Assembly: GCF_037126465.1 (NCBI RefSeq)
Contig: NC_088204.1
Span: 60,805,771-60,869,770 of the forward strand
Origin: Ornithodoros turicata
Lineage: Eukaryota > Arthropoda > Arachnida > Ixodida > Argasidae
Direction: 5' to 3'
DNA: 64,000 nucleotides
Shown here in pieces: positions 23,001 through 33,646 of the stretch (its first letter is position 1; every line of letters begins with the position of its first letter). The translations under genes were made by a program, and so were the position numbers. Under the pieces are notes generated by a model. The model was not told the DNA's origin, searched no databases, and worked only from the letters and a program-made list of their open reading frames with translations.

Positions 23001-25214
23001 CACACGCCGGACTACGACACATTCCGTTTACGGAGCTATACGCCTCGTGCACAGACTAAAGGTGGCGCTTTGCGCGGCCACGTAGTGGCGGGAAAGCGAA
23101 CTTTTTGTGTGAGTCGTCCGATATCGAAACCAGTCAAAAGTGTATGTGGCGGCGTCATGAACATCGAAATTGTGTGAATCGGTTGTGTAACTTTGTGGAT
23201 TTCAATCGATTTGAACTCCGAACGACTACTTTCGGTCCTCAGCGGTCATAAGACTATAAGGCATAAGACTATATGCAGAAGCAGGCATCTCAGCGTTTTT
23301 ACAATTCTTTTAGCTTTTCTTCGTGAGCACCGCACTTGCGTATGTTTTCTTTTATACTTTTTCCAGCACCCTTGAAAAGGTTGCACCTACAGCGGATGCA
23401 GAATTCTCATTAGCTGAGTTGGAAAAAGCGACAAGGTTCAAGCTAGTTGGAAGTTCTTGTCTGAATGGAGAACACACATCACAACATCACTCAACACAAC
23501 ACGAACGATATACGGTCTGATTATGGCAACCAATTAGGCTCATTGGCATAAACGAAGACAGATAGAATCCACGGGGGGGGGGGGGATATGTTTATTATAT
23601 AAAAAAAATAAGAGGGAAAGGTTAGCCACCGGTATGGCGGCTTGCTATTCCCAGGAAAAAAGGGGGAAAATAAAGGCAAACAAAAAGAAAAACAAAGAAA
23701 AAGGCAAAAAAAAATATTTTGTGACGCAAACGGTTGATGGCCGACAATCATCATCTCCTCATGTCCACTTCCTGTGGATTTGGCGGGAAACTCTAGAGTG
23801 TGGAGTGTAAAAACTATAGTATGTCTCCCGATTGGTTAAAATTGGGAGACGTAGGTTTTTTTTAAATCAACATTGATGTTAATGAACAATAAAAGCTGCA
23901 CGCCATTCAATGAGGAACATAAAAGCGATTAGATTTGCTGCACCGGTTGTACTGAGCGCAATGCGTCTGTTCCTCCTGTTCCTCTCTCTCTCTTTTTCTG
24001 CAGTACAGACAAGGCAATGTCTTGCAGATATGTCGGGAAAATGGTACCCGCATTCCTTAATAACAGGACGGATTACAGAGGAGTAAGCAAAGGGGCACTT
24101 CACCTTCTGTACTCGTACCAATAAAATAAAGCACACAAACGCTTTTACCGTGAGCTCACTAGCCTGGCTCCGACCTCACACTTTCTGTACGGGGGTACTT
24201 TTTACATTCAAGCACGCGTGTCTGACCACCAGTAGAAAAATACTAGCATCTAGCGAACGATATCGCTAGCGATCTAGTGCAGCGAATGATGTCGCTTTTA
24301 TGTTGCTCATTGAATGTCATGCAGATTTTATTATCTACTAACAGATGAAAAAGGTCTATGCCTCATTTTTCAACAAATGAGGAGAGCGAATGGTAACACT
24401 CGGTCGGCTGTGATGTGTTTCGTCAGTTACCCCATCCGCACCCCTCTATATTTGGGCGCGCAGGAGCCTGGGGGACCATTTTTTTGCCTACACAACCAGG
24501 GACCTTTTTTTTTCATACCCCGCTTGGTCATACGTTTTTGTGCACCCAATGACGCAACAGTTTGTGCGGTACGGCATTACCTTTAGCAGCTATCAATTCA
24601 GGCGCGGCGTCACCGAAGCAAGGTTACGACTGAACGCGTACGAATAGCCCTGGAAAACGGAGCGGACTCACACAACAAGTTCCTATGGCTGCCGCCAGGA
24701 TTTTCCGCGGCGCGACGGACGCTTTGCACGAAGCGTATACCCTGTTTTTAAATCAGAGATATCGGTACTGTCCTTGTAAGTTGTAACCAATTCCAAACTT
24801 ACCTTCGACTGGACTAAAAGCGACCTTGTCTTCGACAGGAATAAAAGCGACCTTGTCTTCGGCAGGAATAAAAGCGACCTTGTCTTCGACTGGACTGAAA
24901 GCGACCTTGTCATTGGTGGTGCTTGCGGGACCCAATTTTGTGGACTCGTGCGGTGTGACATCGAGTGCAGATTCCTCCTGAGTACTGGGCAACACATAGG
25001 ATACCACCTGGTGTACTACCATTGTGGTAGCACCAGCCCCTTCCTTCAGTTGACTGGACGTCTCCATCGCCTGTTGTTGCTGGCTGTCGGGTTTTCTGGA
25101 GCCCTTGTGTTTCTTGGTACCAGGCCCTTTGGGAGCTCTATACGGAGATTTGGGAGATTTTCTCTTACGCTTCTTTTCCGCGTCATCTTCTCCAAGGTGG
25201 TTCTTTCCTGGCAT
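18036..25214 (-). CDS. M13 (neprilysin-like) membrane protein, probable pseudo-peptidase; three exons
   Basis: Exons 25214-24803, 20687-20361 and 20026-18036 join with agreeing phases (phase 1 at both junctions) to give about 909 residues; M13 enzymes are usually 700-800. Order: a ~250-residue Lys/Glu-rich cytoplasmic tail, a single membrane segment (WITVCGGSIMLLTILSVTAI), then an M13 ectodomain opening with CNSAECKNLFQELV and DPCADFYAFVCG. The zinc motif HExxH reads REVIH (18452-18438), the ENxAD-type third-ligand motif is not recognisable, and the usual NAxY substrate motif reads VNSIVVPS. The C-terminal NPEFMRHYEC block is retained. Family knowledge: M13 members are type II ectopeptidases. 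Inference: catalytically dead but under constraint, because the long frame is intact. Arachnids have many M13 paralogues. Intron 1 (4.1 kb) holds MITEs. Confidence 0.85.
20361..20687 (-). CDS. M13 gene exon 2 (cytoplasmic tail)
   Basis: A TGTTACTTCAG acceptor and a TCGA|GTAAGG donor bound 327 nt, phase 1 at both ends. The exon encodes a hydrophilic segment with acidic EEENELPKK, then VPPEEALEAIREG and basic KRQSLFSKFYDRHL. There is no signal peptide or cysteine pattern, consistent with an intracellular tail preceding the membrane segment in exon 3. Confidence 0.75.
21036..21274. mobile_element. Palindromic MITE, TA target duplication (M13 intron 1)
   Basis: A near-perfect palindrome with arms starting CACTCTTAAAAATGAACTTC and bounded by TA on both sides. 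Inner arms contain TTGTTGAAAACGGGAGGAG. This is the first of more than fifteen related copies in the window. Confidence 0.88.
22628..22880. mobile_element. Palindromic MITE, TA target duplication (M13 intron 1)
   Basis: Same family: TIR CACTCTTAAAAATGAACTTC, inner GGCGTACGCC...GGCGTACGCC arms around a short loop, TA at both ends. Confidence 0.9.
23565..23765 (-). mobile_element. LINE-like 3' tail fragment
   Basis: A poly-G run is followed by ATATGTTTATTATATAAAAA and GAGGGAAAGGTTAGCC. A closely similar segment (GGGGGATATTTATTAGAAG, GGAAAGGACAGCC) ends each unit of the 1.11-kb tandem array, so it is a dispersed 3' end. Coding parts are absent. Confidence 0.35.
24803..25214 (-). CDS. M13 gene exon 1 (cytoplasmic tail, tandem repeat)
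   Basis: The ATG at 25214 is the first Met after an in-frame TAG. The exon encodes a nuclear-signal-like basic stretch (EKKRKRKSPKSPYR), a Gln run, and four imperfect copies of the nine-residue unit DKVAFSPVE, mirrored by a 27-bp DNA repeat at about 24810-24915. It ends at a consensus GAAG|GTAAGT donor in phase 1. The assignment to the M13 gene rests on matching phase with the next exon and on the absence of another partner. Confidence 0.65.
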
Positions 25215-25912
25215 CTCGCAATCGAATGAACGGACGGTGTCGTCCTCTTCGTCTTTTGCAGTGAAGGTCGCTCGCTAAAGATCTTCGCACGTGCGTTGAG
25301 CACAACATTGTATATCTGATCCGCAGCGTGGGTGACTATGCATGAAAGGCCGATGCCCACACTTGTCTGAGTACAATAAGAAAAGAAAGCTCCAGACAGT
25401 ACGGCAAAGTGACGCGGGTTCGCACGGTTTTAAGGGACACCCGTCGTGAGTGCTCTATAGATGACATATACAGGGTGTCCTAGCTTCCCCATTTGTTCTT
25501 TATCACATCACTGTCTCGCATCCTAACTAACTGTGAACACAACTTTTAAAAACGGCCTTCTGTCTAAATAAAATGCTTTTTTTTTTTTCGTTACAGTAAA
25601 TGGAGATATATTTCTAGGTCAAGCCGGTCGCGTTGTGGTTCCACAAGGAGCTTTCCAGTGCATCGTCCTGGTTATTTTTACTAAAGAACTTGTTAATTAT
25701 GATGAGAGATAGAAGGTGGTGGAAAGTAACCGTTCTGAGCCTGGAATACACAAACAGACAAACACAGCAGAGATAAACGCAGAGAGATATAGGGGTTTGG
25801 AGCAATGGCAACACCTGCTTCATTTCGGAGCGCTGGCGCCGTTGCCGTTTACAGACGATGAGCACCGAGCCGATATAACGCGAGGAGACGGACCCGGAAA
25901 TATAGACTGATC
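25215..25912. other. Upstream of the M13 gene; no gene recognised
   Basis: This stretch should hold the promoter or further 5' exons of the M13 gene. An ACAGGGTGTCCTAGCTTCCC motif at about 25471 resembles transposon ends of the CAGGGTGT type but has no visible partner. Confidence 0.35.
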
Positions 25913-26486
25913 AGGGGTCGGATTCACAAAGAGCTCGTGCGACGAACTCTGTCGTAACTCCGTCATACGGGAAAGTTACAACGAAGTGTAGATTCACGAA
26001 GGGCGCGTGTCGCAAAATCTTCGCAGCTTACGGCGGAATCCTGCAAGAGCTCCCGAGCAGTCTTACGAAGAAAAATGGCGGCGTTATTTGGCAGCGGTGG
26101 ATTTGGAGACGGCAAACAAAGGCGCCAACGCATTGCACTTTGCCACAGAACCTTCGAGACCACCCCCGTAGTGACATTGAGGCACTTTTTTGCTTGGTAA
26201 CCTTCAACAAATGCTTCAACTTTCTGCTCCGTAAAATCGGGTCGCAGAGATTTTTCAAGCATCCCCTACACCCCGCTAAGACACCCCCAACACCCCTTCA
26301 AATTGTCTGCAAGAAAGGCAAAAGAAGCCAAAAAAGCTGCAAAACTTAGTGCCACACATCGCTTGCAAAACACCCTCACCCACCCCCTCCCCGAGACGAA
26401 CACTGGGAATATATTTGCTGTGTCAACGCGTTTCGCCTGTGATTGCATGGCATCCATTATGGCTACTGAAAGACCGAGAGCACGTG

Positions 26487-29400
26487 CCACTGATCTCGAT
26501 TGTAAAAGACTGGATCGCGGATAGGGAGCGCGAGCGTGAAGAAAGCGGCCGCCATCTTACGGTGCCCACAACAGTCGCCGCAGCGATCATGGCAACTTCT
26601 TGCAATTACGGTCGTACCAACCGTACTGGCAAGGTTACAGGGCCTAAATTTATACAGGCGAGTCACTCTTTATCGAGGAATAAATAGGCGTTCATTCTGT
26701 ATATTTAGTTGACCATTATGAAGTGTTTTTTTGCCCAGAACGAGCACTGGATGCAGGTTGCTTGATCGCTCTTCCGACGTTAAATCGAGCACACTTGCAT
26801 TTTACCCGGCGGCGAATACAGTTTGAGTGCATAATACGCTTGAAAGAACACGTTACACTACACAGGTAGTGTTGTCATCAATATATGTGCGAGCACTCGA
26901 GCGCTTTTTTGCATGCATTGCTAGCATGGTACACGGTGTTCTCTGCGGAAGCAAGTGCCACATTCATTTCTTTCAATTACCTTCGCGCACAAGTTCGGTA
27001 TTACGTCATAATGAGACCACGATTGTCACCTTTTTTCATGTATTGGTATTGCTTTGTGCCTTGGTTTGATTTGTGACAAAGAATCCTACGTAACGGTGGT
27101 GTGGCGCGACTTGAATAACGCCTTTGTCTGAGCTGTATCGTCAGCTTGTTACGATAGTAATAATTTGTAGCGTGTCGTGCTATTTGAAGCAGTTTTTAAG
27201 GCAAAAGTGGTCTCTCAATACAGGTTTCGTCATGAGGGCTACCCAGTGAATAATCTGTGTAGTGTGATACGGCTGGGTGTACAGGTAAGTATCACGTTCC
27301 TCATCCACTGGTTTCTACTTTACAGGAAGGAACAACCTCAGTGCACGCACTGTGGTTAGCCTCTGTAAGTTTTGCATATTTTCTTACATGTTCACATCAG
27401 AAACACACCTTACACTTTAGGCTCCTTCACCCAGCAATATAATAATTAGAGATTCTAATTCTTTTTAGAAGAGTTCCCCATATTCTTTTTAGAATAGTTT
27501 TTAATCTTTTTAATTTTTAGAAGATACAGGGATTGTAAACCATGTTTTAAACTGATGTTTTAACATTTGTCCAATGCATTTATTAAACAACATATTCATT
27601 TTTAACTGGTTGCACCCAAACCAATGTTCTGATGTATTATTTCCTTTGTTGTCGATGCACCATAAAAATTGGAATAATCATCATCAATGCAGGTTACTTC
27701 ACAGCTGCCTCGACATACTCAAGAAATGGGTGCAGAACCTGCGTAATGCCCACAAACTTTGATTACCACAGCACCTCCAGAAAGTATGTGTCACATGGGA
27801 TTTTTAAATGTATTCACAGTATATAATACCTTGTATTAACTGTTGTAGATCTAAGCCGTCTCTACAGTACACTCTCAGAAATTAAAACCGTGAGAACCGT
27901 GATAATTGTTTCAGTTAATAGGCATGCACATATATGCTACAAGAAGAAAATTATTTCTTGAGAATGCACTTCTCTGGCTACTGGTGTTGTTTACATCTCC
28001 TGTTGATCACATTCATTTATCACATATTATATTCTTATATATATTATTATATTAACACATATTTGATCACATTAAATTCTTAAAATATATATTGTCATTG
28101 TAGCAAGGTCATAAAACAATAAATGTAGTCTTTTGTGACCTCCCTGCACGTTCATTGTATCCTGAAACGCATAAGTGCAAGAAATAACTTGAATAAACTT
28201 GATGTTGTATAAACTTGATATAAAATGTTGAATAATATAATGTATGATATAAAATGTTGAATAAACTTGAACTTGTATATTCTCTTTACTCACCATCAGT
28301 GACCTTCTTTACAAAAGCATATCGTGTTAGATTTTTTTTTTTTTTTTACGTTTCACAGACGGGGTACACGAGGGCCAAAATGACAAAATCACAACTGTTT
28401 CAAGCTCCAAATCGTCCTGCTGCAATAATCCTGTTGCAGACCATACGTGTGTAGTGCAAGAAGGCCCTTGCACATCAAAATGTAAGATGGGAGTCACAGT
28501 TAATGCAAAGTGGTTCCTATGAGAGACTTCGATGCTGAACAAAATTGTGCAAACTGCGGAAGGTGCCATAGAAGATATTCAGAAAGCGTGTCTGGTCTCA
28601 CAACGGTGCTACGACGCTCTCTTTTAGATGACGATGATACTCATTGGAGTTTCAGATGTGCAGCTGCATTTTTTCGAACGTGCTCCACATAACAAGCATG
28701 ACAAAGTCAGCACTGGATAGCAGGCCCCCGTTCCTAAGCAGCTTTGCTCACGCTGCAGTTGTATTCAGCAAAAGCATGTGAGTACTCGAGAAGGACATTC
28801 AGTTTGGCACAACCGCGCCTGCAAATAATCAGAACAAATGAAGGAAGAAACAAACAAACATAGAAGGGCTGTACTTCAAAAAGAGGTAAATCTTGTGTCT
28901 CAAGGAGGTGTTACCACTTTTAAGTAACTTAATTGATTAAGCTTACATCACTACCTGATTAACTGTCCTAACGAGTGTGTTCTAATTGCGTGAAGCAATT
29001 AAATCACGCTCACAACGTATTTGGGCTGCTTCGGTGTGTCCATATTTGCGAGGCAAAGCACCGCAGTCGTTCACTAAAAGACACTTTCTGCGGCGGTGCT
29101 TGATATAAACCATACGAAACCGATACACGGCTAAAACAACGGCTGTGATTCTACAGAACGATCTCTTTCTGCCATGCGAGTATATCCTTTCCCGGACCGT
29201 TCTTTATGGAACATTTTTTGTCCAGAACGCAGTACGGGATATTACATACATGGTGGTTGTTAACCTCACATCGTTTCTTGTTGAAATATTGGCTGGGAAA
29301 CGTACTGTAGTACAATCCCCAGCGCTGCACTGCTGTGACGGTCTAGTTTCGGAATGCAAAACATAACGTAATTAAGAATCGAACGGCAGGACACCTGTGA

Positions 29401-29631
29401 AACACTGTTAGGATACATCAGTATACTGGCACCTTACAAAATTGTGTGATGACAAGCAACGATCAACGCCTGCAGCGCTATAAATACTCACAATCTCCGT
29501 TGCCTCCCATTGTTTTCTATGGGCGCACACTGCGCTTTAGGGCCTCCCAACATGGCGGCCCGAATGCACGCCTCTCCCCCGCGAGCCCCTCTCCCATGCG
29601 CCATCCAACCTTTATAGATAGAGATCAGTGG
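26487..29631 (+). mobile_element. Unrecognised DNA element, copy B (~3.1 kb), inverted relative to copy A
   Basis: It is the reverse complement of 12669-16651 over most of its length, with the same CACTGATCTC ends. Only one copy of the internal segment duplicated in copy A is present (about 28080-28700). No clean target duplication is visible here. The divergence between copies is modest, with scattered substitutions and small indels. Confidence 0.72.
26589..27442 (+). CDS. Three-exon open frame inside element copy B
   Basis: Exons 26589-26657, 27171-27284 and 27326-27442 correspond exactly to those of copy A and stay open, giving 99 residues. The first donor is GCGAGT instead of GTGAGT, a possible GC-AG intron. 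Differences from copy A include both conservative amino-acid changes and silent changes. Confidence 0.35.
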
Positions 29632-30615
29632 CAGTAACAAAACATTTGGGGACGAACAACTTCGTCTTCTTCTAATGGGACGACTCTTATTGGTGCGATT
29701 ACAAATTTTCATCATCGTTACCATAGCGAAAACATAGTCTTGCACCCTTTGGGTGTTTCCATAGAGATAAGTTTCTCTCCGAGGTACGCGTGACAGGAAG
29801 AGAGCAACTTCGTCTTCCCCGTCAAAGGGGGTACCCTCTCCACTACGATATCTTTGTGAATCGCGCTTACGACGCCGTCGTACGCCCGTCGCAGGCTACG
29901 ACGTCTTAGCGCATATTAGCGTAACTTACGATCGCGTTTGTGAATTCGACCGCTGGTGGTCATCCTGGTTGCTTCGGCAAAAAAACGCTTTCTCTTTTGC
30001 TCTTAAATGAATGCGAGGGAGAAAAGATGAGAAAAAAAGAGAGAGTTAGATTAATTATTATTATTAGTTATAGTAGATTAATTAACAGAAAGTGACAGTG
30101 ACATTAGTATCGTCCACGCGCAACAGTTCGCGGTGTAGCGCGCGCGCGGGCGCCACCTCGGTCCGAAACTACAGCCTATCGCAAACTGCACAAACGCGTC
30201 CAAACTTCTCCCAAAACTCCGCATACCTCTTTCCACATTCATTTGTCTTTGTGAGTACAACGTGGAGACAAAAGGGTGGGAAAAGGGCAAACACAAGGAA
30301 CAGCCAGCGTTCACAAAATGTCTGCAAAGAGACAGATCCGGCGTTTCTTTTGATTAAAGGCACTGCAAAGCAGTAGACATGCAATCTCAGAAAATTTTTC
30401 TATTCGACAGGCTGGACCCTCCCCAGTACTCTTACTTCACAATCTTCTTTCTAATCGCACTCATAGTTTTTAGAAAATTAAGACTGAAATCTACGGGCGA
30501 CACTGTTTTTAAGTTACCACAAACTTGGCATTGCTCCTCAAGTAGGGCGGTGAAACAACATTGTATGCGCACAACACTGGGTCAAAAAGTCGGCTACGCA
30601 GTCATCAGGAACAGC

Positions 30616-31199
30616 CAGGGGTGGCATCCAATGTATTCCTCCGTAGACGAAAGCGTGCTCGGCGAACGCAATGCATCCTGGACAGGTCCTGGTCGCACGT
30701 CACAGCGAACGTCAAGGCGCACGTGACCTTAAAGATGGCGGCGCCCGTGATCGCCGGCCAAACCGTTTGTAAACAATGCGGTTGTCGTTTCTGGACGACG
30801 TTTTGGATGTTTTTCGATCACGGTAATTATTTTTATCCGATAATCTTGCAGTAAAACGCGCAGTTTTGCACACAAAGCCTCGTATTGTTGACTTCCAAAG
30901 GTGTGATGACGACTGCTCGTTAAGACTTACCGAGCCGATGCCATGTACTTAAACTAAGGAGAAATGGGCTACCATGTTGCGGAAGAAGCACCGCATAGTT
31001 TACGCTGCCAAAATACGGTAATCTCTTGGTGTTATGACGGCGAAAATATGTCGGTAAGCGGCAAAACGACATATAAACAAAGTCACATGACCTGAAAATG
31101 ACGTTTTCTATGACGTGCGACCAGGACAAGATGGCAGTTTTGCCAAAAGCACCCGCTTGAGGGTAGTTACAACAATGGCGGACTTGTGTCACCCCTGTG
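30616..31199. mobile_element. hAT-like MITE, copy 1 (584 bp)
   Basis: It starts CAGGGGTGGCA, ends TGTCACCCCTGTG, and is flanked by a perfect 8-bp duplication GGAACAGC (30608-30615 and 31200-31207). The 8-bp duplication and CAG-type ends fit hAT. There is no transposase frame. The interior includes AAGATGGCGGC. Confidence 0.88.
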
Positions 31200-31292
31200 G
31201 GAACAGCGAATCATTCTCGGCTACATAAATCATTGTTACTTGACGAGTTGGGGATTATTTCTCAACGGACGTCGCCTCGAGTCCTTTTACCG

Positions 31293-31433
31293 TACCCCAA
31301 CAACACAGAATGTCCTCTGGATGTACCAATAATGTCCTGACGAGTTCATACGTCCGATGGACATCTATTGGATATCCATCGGACGTACGAATCCGAGTCG
31401 TACATCCAGAGGACATTCGGTGTTGTCAGGGTA
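31293..31433. mobile_element. Short palindromic MITE with GTCCTCTGGATG arms
   Basis: A 137-bp near-palindrome bounded by TA, with CCC...GGG ends and arms containing AATGTCCTCTGGATGTAC. Related sequence recurs at 63615-63835. Confidence 0.75.
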
Positions 31434-31672
31434 AAGTCGCTGGACGTAGCCACATCCAGTTTACGGCATCCATTTTACCGCAGAGCCGTTTATTGGGACA
31501 GTTTGGTCATTCTTTGATCTTCACCCGCCCGGAGATGGAGGCTCGGCATGACGTCAGACACGTCATTGCTCCGCCCACTTGGCCGGAGCGAAGGGCGGGC
31601 CGCGGTGGCATGGAGGAAGGAAACACAGGAGCGGCCCTTCCAGCCTCTTTCCATTGGGACGAGCGTGCCTGC

Positions 31673-32261
31673 CACAGGGGTGGCATCCAATGTATTCTTC
31701 CGTACACGAAAGCGTGCTGGACGAACGCAATACATCCTGGACAGGTCCTGGTTGCACGTCACAGCAAACGTCAAGGCGCACGTGACCTTAAAGATGGCGG
31801 CGCCCGTGATCGGCGGCCAAACCGTTTGTAAACAATGCGGTTGTTGTTTCTGGACGACGTTTTGGATGTTTTTCGATCACGGTAATTATTTTTATCCGAT
31901 AATCCCGCAGTAAAACGCGCAGTTTTACACATAAAGCCTCGTATTGTTGACAGCTTCCAAAGATGTGATGACGACCGCGCGTTAAGACTTACCGAGCCGA
32001 TGCGATGTACGTAAACTGAGGTGAAATGAGCTACCATGTTGCGGAAGAAGCACCGCATAGTTTACGCTGGAAAAATATAGTCATCTCTTGGTGTTATGAC
32101 GGTGAAAATATGTCGGTAAGCGGCAAAACGACACGTAAACAAAGTCACATGACCTCAAAATGACGTTTTCTATGACGTGCGACCAGGACAAGATGGCAGT
32201 TTTGCCAAAAGCACCCGTTTGAGGGTAGTTACAACAATGGCGGGTTTGTGTCACCCCTGTG
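31673..32261. mobile_element. hAT-like MITE, copy 2 (589 bp)
   Basis: Same element as 30616-31199 in the same orientation. The ends are CACAGGGGTGGCA and TGTCACCCCTGTG, with a perfect 8-bp duplication GTGCCTGC (31665-31672 and 32262-32269). The different duplications show two independent insertions and rule out a local duplication. Confidence 0.9.
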
Positions 32262-32269
32262 GTGCCTGC

Positions 32270-33000
32270 CTTCGCATTGCATTCTGGGATACTCCTGTCT
32301 ACCACGTGACCCCAAGAGCATGCGCATGCCAGCTGCCAAAGCAGACGATGGGAGTCGTGGTTGTCTTATAGTGACATCCTCGTTGTGATGAACGCGCGCG
32401 TGCAGTTTTATTACTCTGTGTTAGGAGGGTTATTCTTGATTTACCCTTCTTTTACAAGACCAGTCACGGGCTGCAGGACATGCACGGAGGACTAGAAACG
32501 TCAGTCATCAACGTTTGTGTGACGACGTGACCACGTCTTGTGTGTTTGTTGCTGAACTGGTAAATAATGCCATTAATGAAACTTGTACAACAATGGAGCA
32601 AATCAAATGAAGCTGTAGCACAGCGTCAGCTCGCAAACGAACGATTCAAGATGACTCTCACACACAGGAGCATGAAACAACCGATCGAGTACGTACTTAC
32701 GAATGAAACGTTATTCCCGTGAGGGAGCTGCTTTCCGTTGAACGACAGCCACAGCCATGGTAAGAACACGTTGACACAACGTTGTGCTAAAATTTAAGAG
32801 CAAATTACTTTGGAAAGGGCATAAAAGTACAGAAAGCAGCGCGATCAACAAAGCGTTGCCGAAACTTCAAAATTCATTACTCAAAATGTATTACTCTGCC
32901 TCCTAACATGTCGTCAGGGATACTAGACAGGATGCGAAATGACCATAAAACTACGTGTACTGAAGCGGTCTACATTAAAACACTGACATCGTTTGGAGCA
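32270..33000. other. No recognisable gene (3' of nidogen)
   Basis: No coding segment or terminal repeats recognised. It lies past the candidate polyadenylation signal of nidogen. Confidence 0.4.
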
Positions 33001-33001
33001 C

Positions 33002-33007
33002 TTTATT
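33002..33007 (-). promoter_or_regulatory. Candidate nidogen polyadenylation signal
   Basis: AATAAA on the minus strand about 520 bp after the nidogen stop codon, a plausible 3' UTR length. Confidence 0.35.
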
Positions 33008-33524
33008 TCGCAAAAGTATCACAACAAACTCGTGGACAACTTCATTAACGACTCCCTAGGACAGTAATAATGTACTCTTCTATGGCTATTTGTCTTTCTT
33101 TTCCCGAAACGTAACAACGAGACGCGATAGCGCAAAACATTGATGCTGTGTGATGTTTCCGCTGGCAACGAAATAATAAGACGATAAATGAAACTGAATC
33201 GATTATCTAACACAATGAAACAATGAATAGTACCTATGTGATAACGCTGACACCTCTAGGAGCCTGTCGGAAGGTACGTTCGTTCGGTCGTGCGTGCCAT
33301 ATACATCGAACATGCTCCCTAACTTGATGAGCTCTCTTAAAATTAGAATAAATCTCGAAGATTATTATCCAAACAAGGGGCGAAGCTGAATATTGCAAAC
33401 TCTCATCTTCCACAATTTGCAGGGTTGGCCATGCATGAGGTACGGCTCAAATGTGTCACCACTGGCACCACGGGATGGCAGCGTTACCCCACACGATGCA
33501 TTACATTCGTGTATTCAAAGACAC

Positions 33525-33646
33525 TCATGCAGCCACTAGATTACACTCCGGGTCGTCTTCGTCACAGTGGCAGGTGCGTCCCCACTGACCGCTCGGCAAA
33601 CAAAGATGGCGGCAGCCGCCATTCTGGTGGCTGCAAGCGTTGGCCA
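33525..33646 (-). CDS. Ndg: Nidogen last exon: C-terminal EGF
   Basis: The acceptor is CGTTTCTTTCCAG. The exon encodes [20 protein letters not shown] and a short acidic end [13 protein letters not shown] before the stop. This EGF after the propeller resembles the C-terminal modules of LDL-receptor-like proteins and invertebrate nidogens. Confidence 0.88.

Larger units (their letters stand above)
25913..29956. mobile_element. Possible Harbinger-like element interrupted by element copy B
   Basis: The left end AGGGGTCGGATTCACAAA and right end TTTGTGAATTCGACCGCTGGT form an inverted pair enclosing copy B (26487-29631). Without copy B about 900 bp remain. A minus-strand frame at 26262-25963 contains RPDFTEQKVEAFVEG, reminiscent of the Myb/SANT-like protein of Harbinger elements. 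Both the pairing and the protein match are weak. Confidence 0.35.

Noticed and set aside
24683..24997. 104-codon frame with TRSLLFL-type repeats
   Set aside because: It is a shifted reading of the M13 exon 1 repeat. The DKVAF frame has the matching splice phase.
26487..29631. Arms A and B as one large assembly palindrome
   Set aside because: The copies differ by many substitutions and an 840-bp duplication, so they are diverged insertions and not a mirrored contig.
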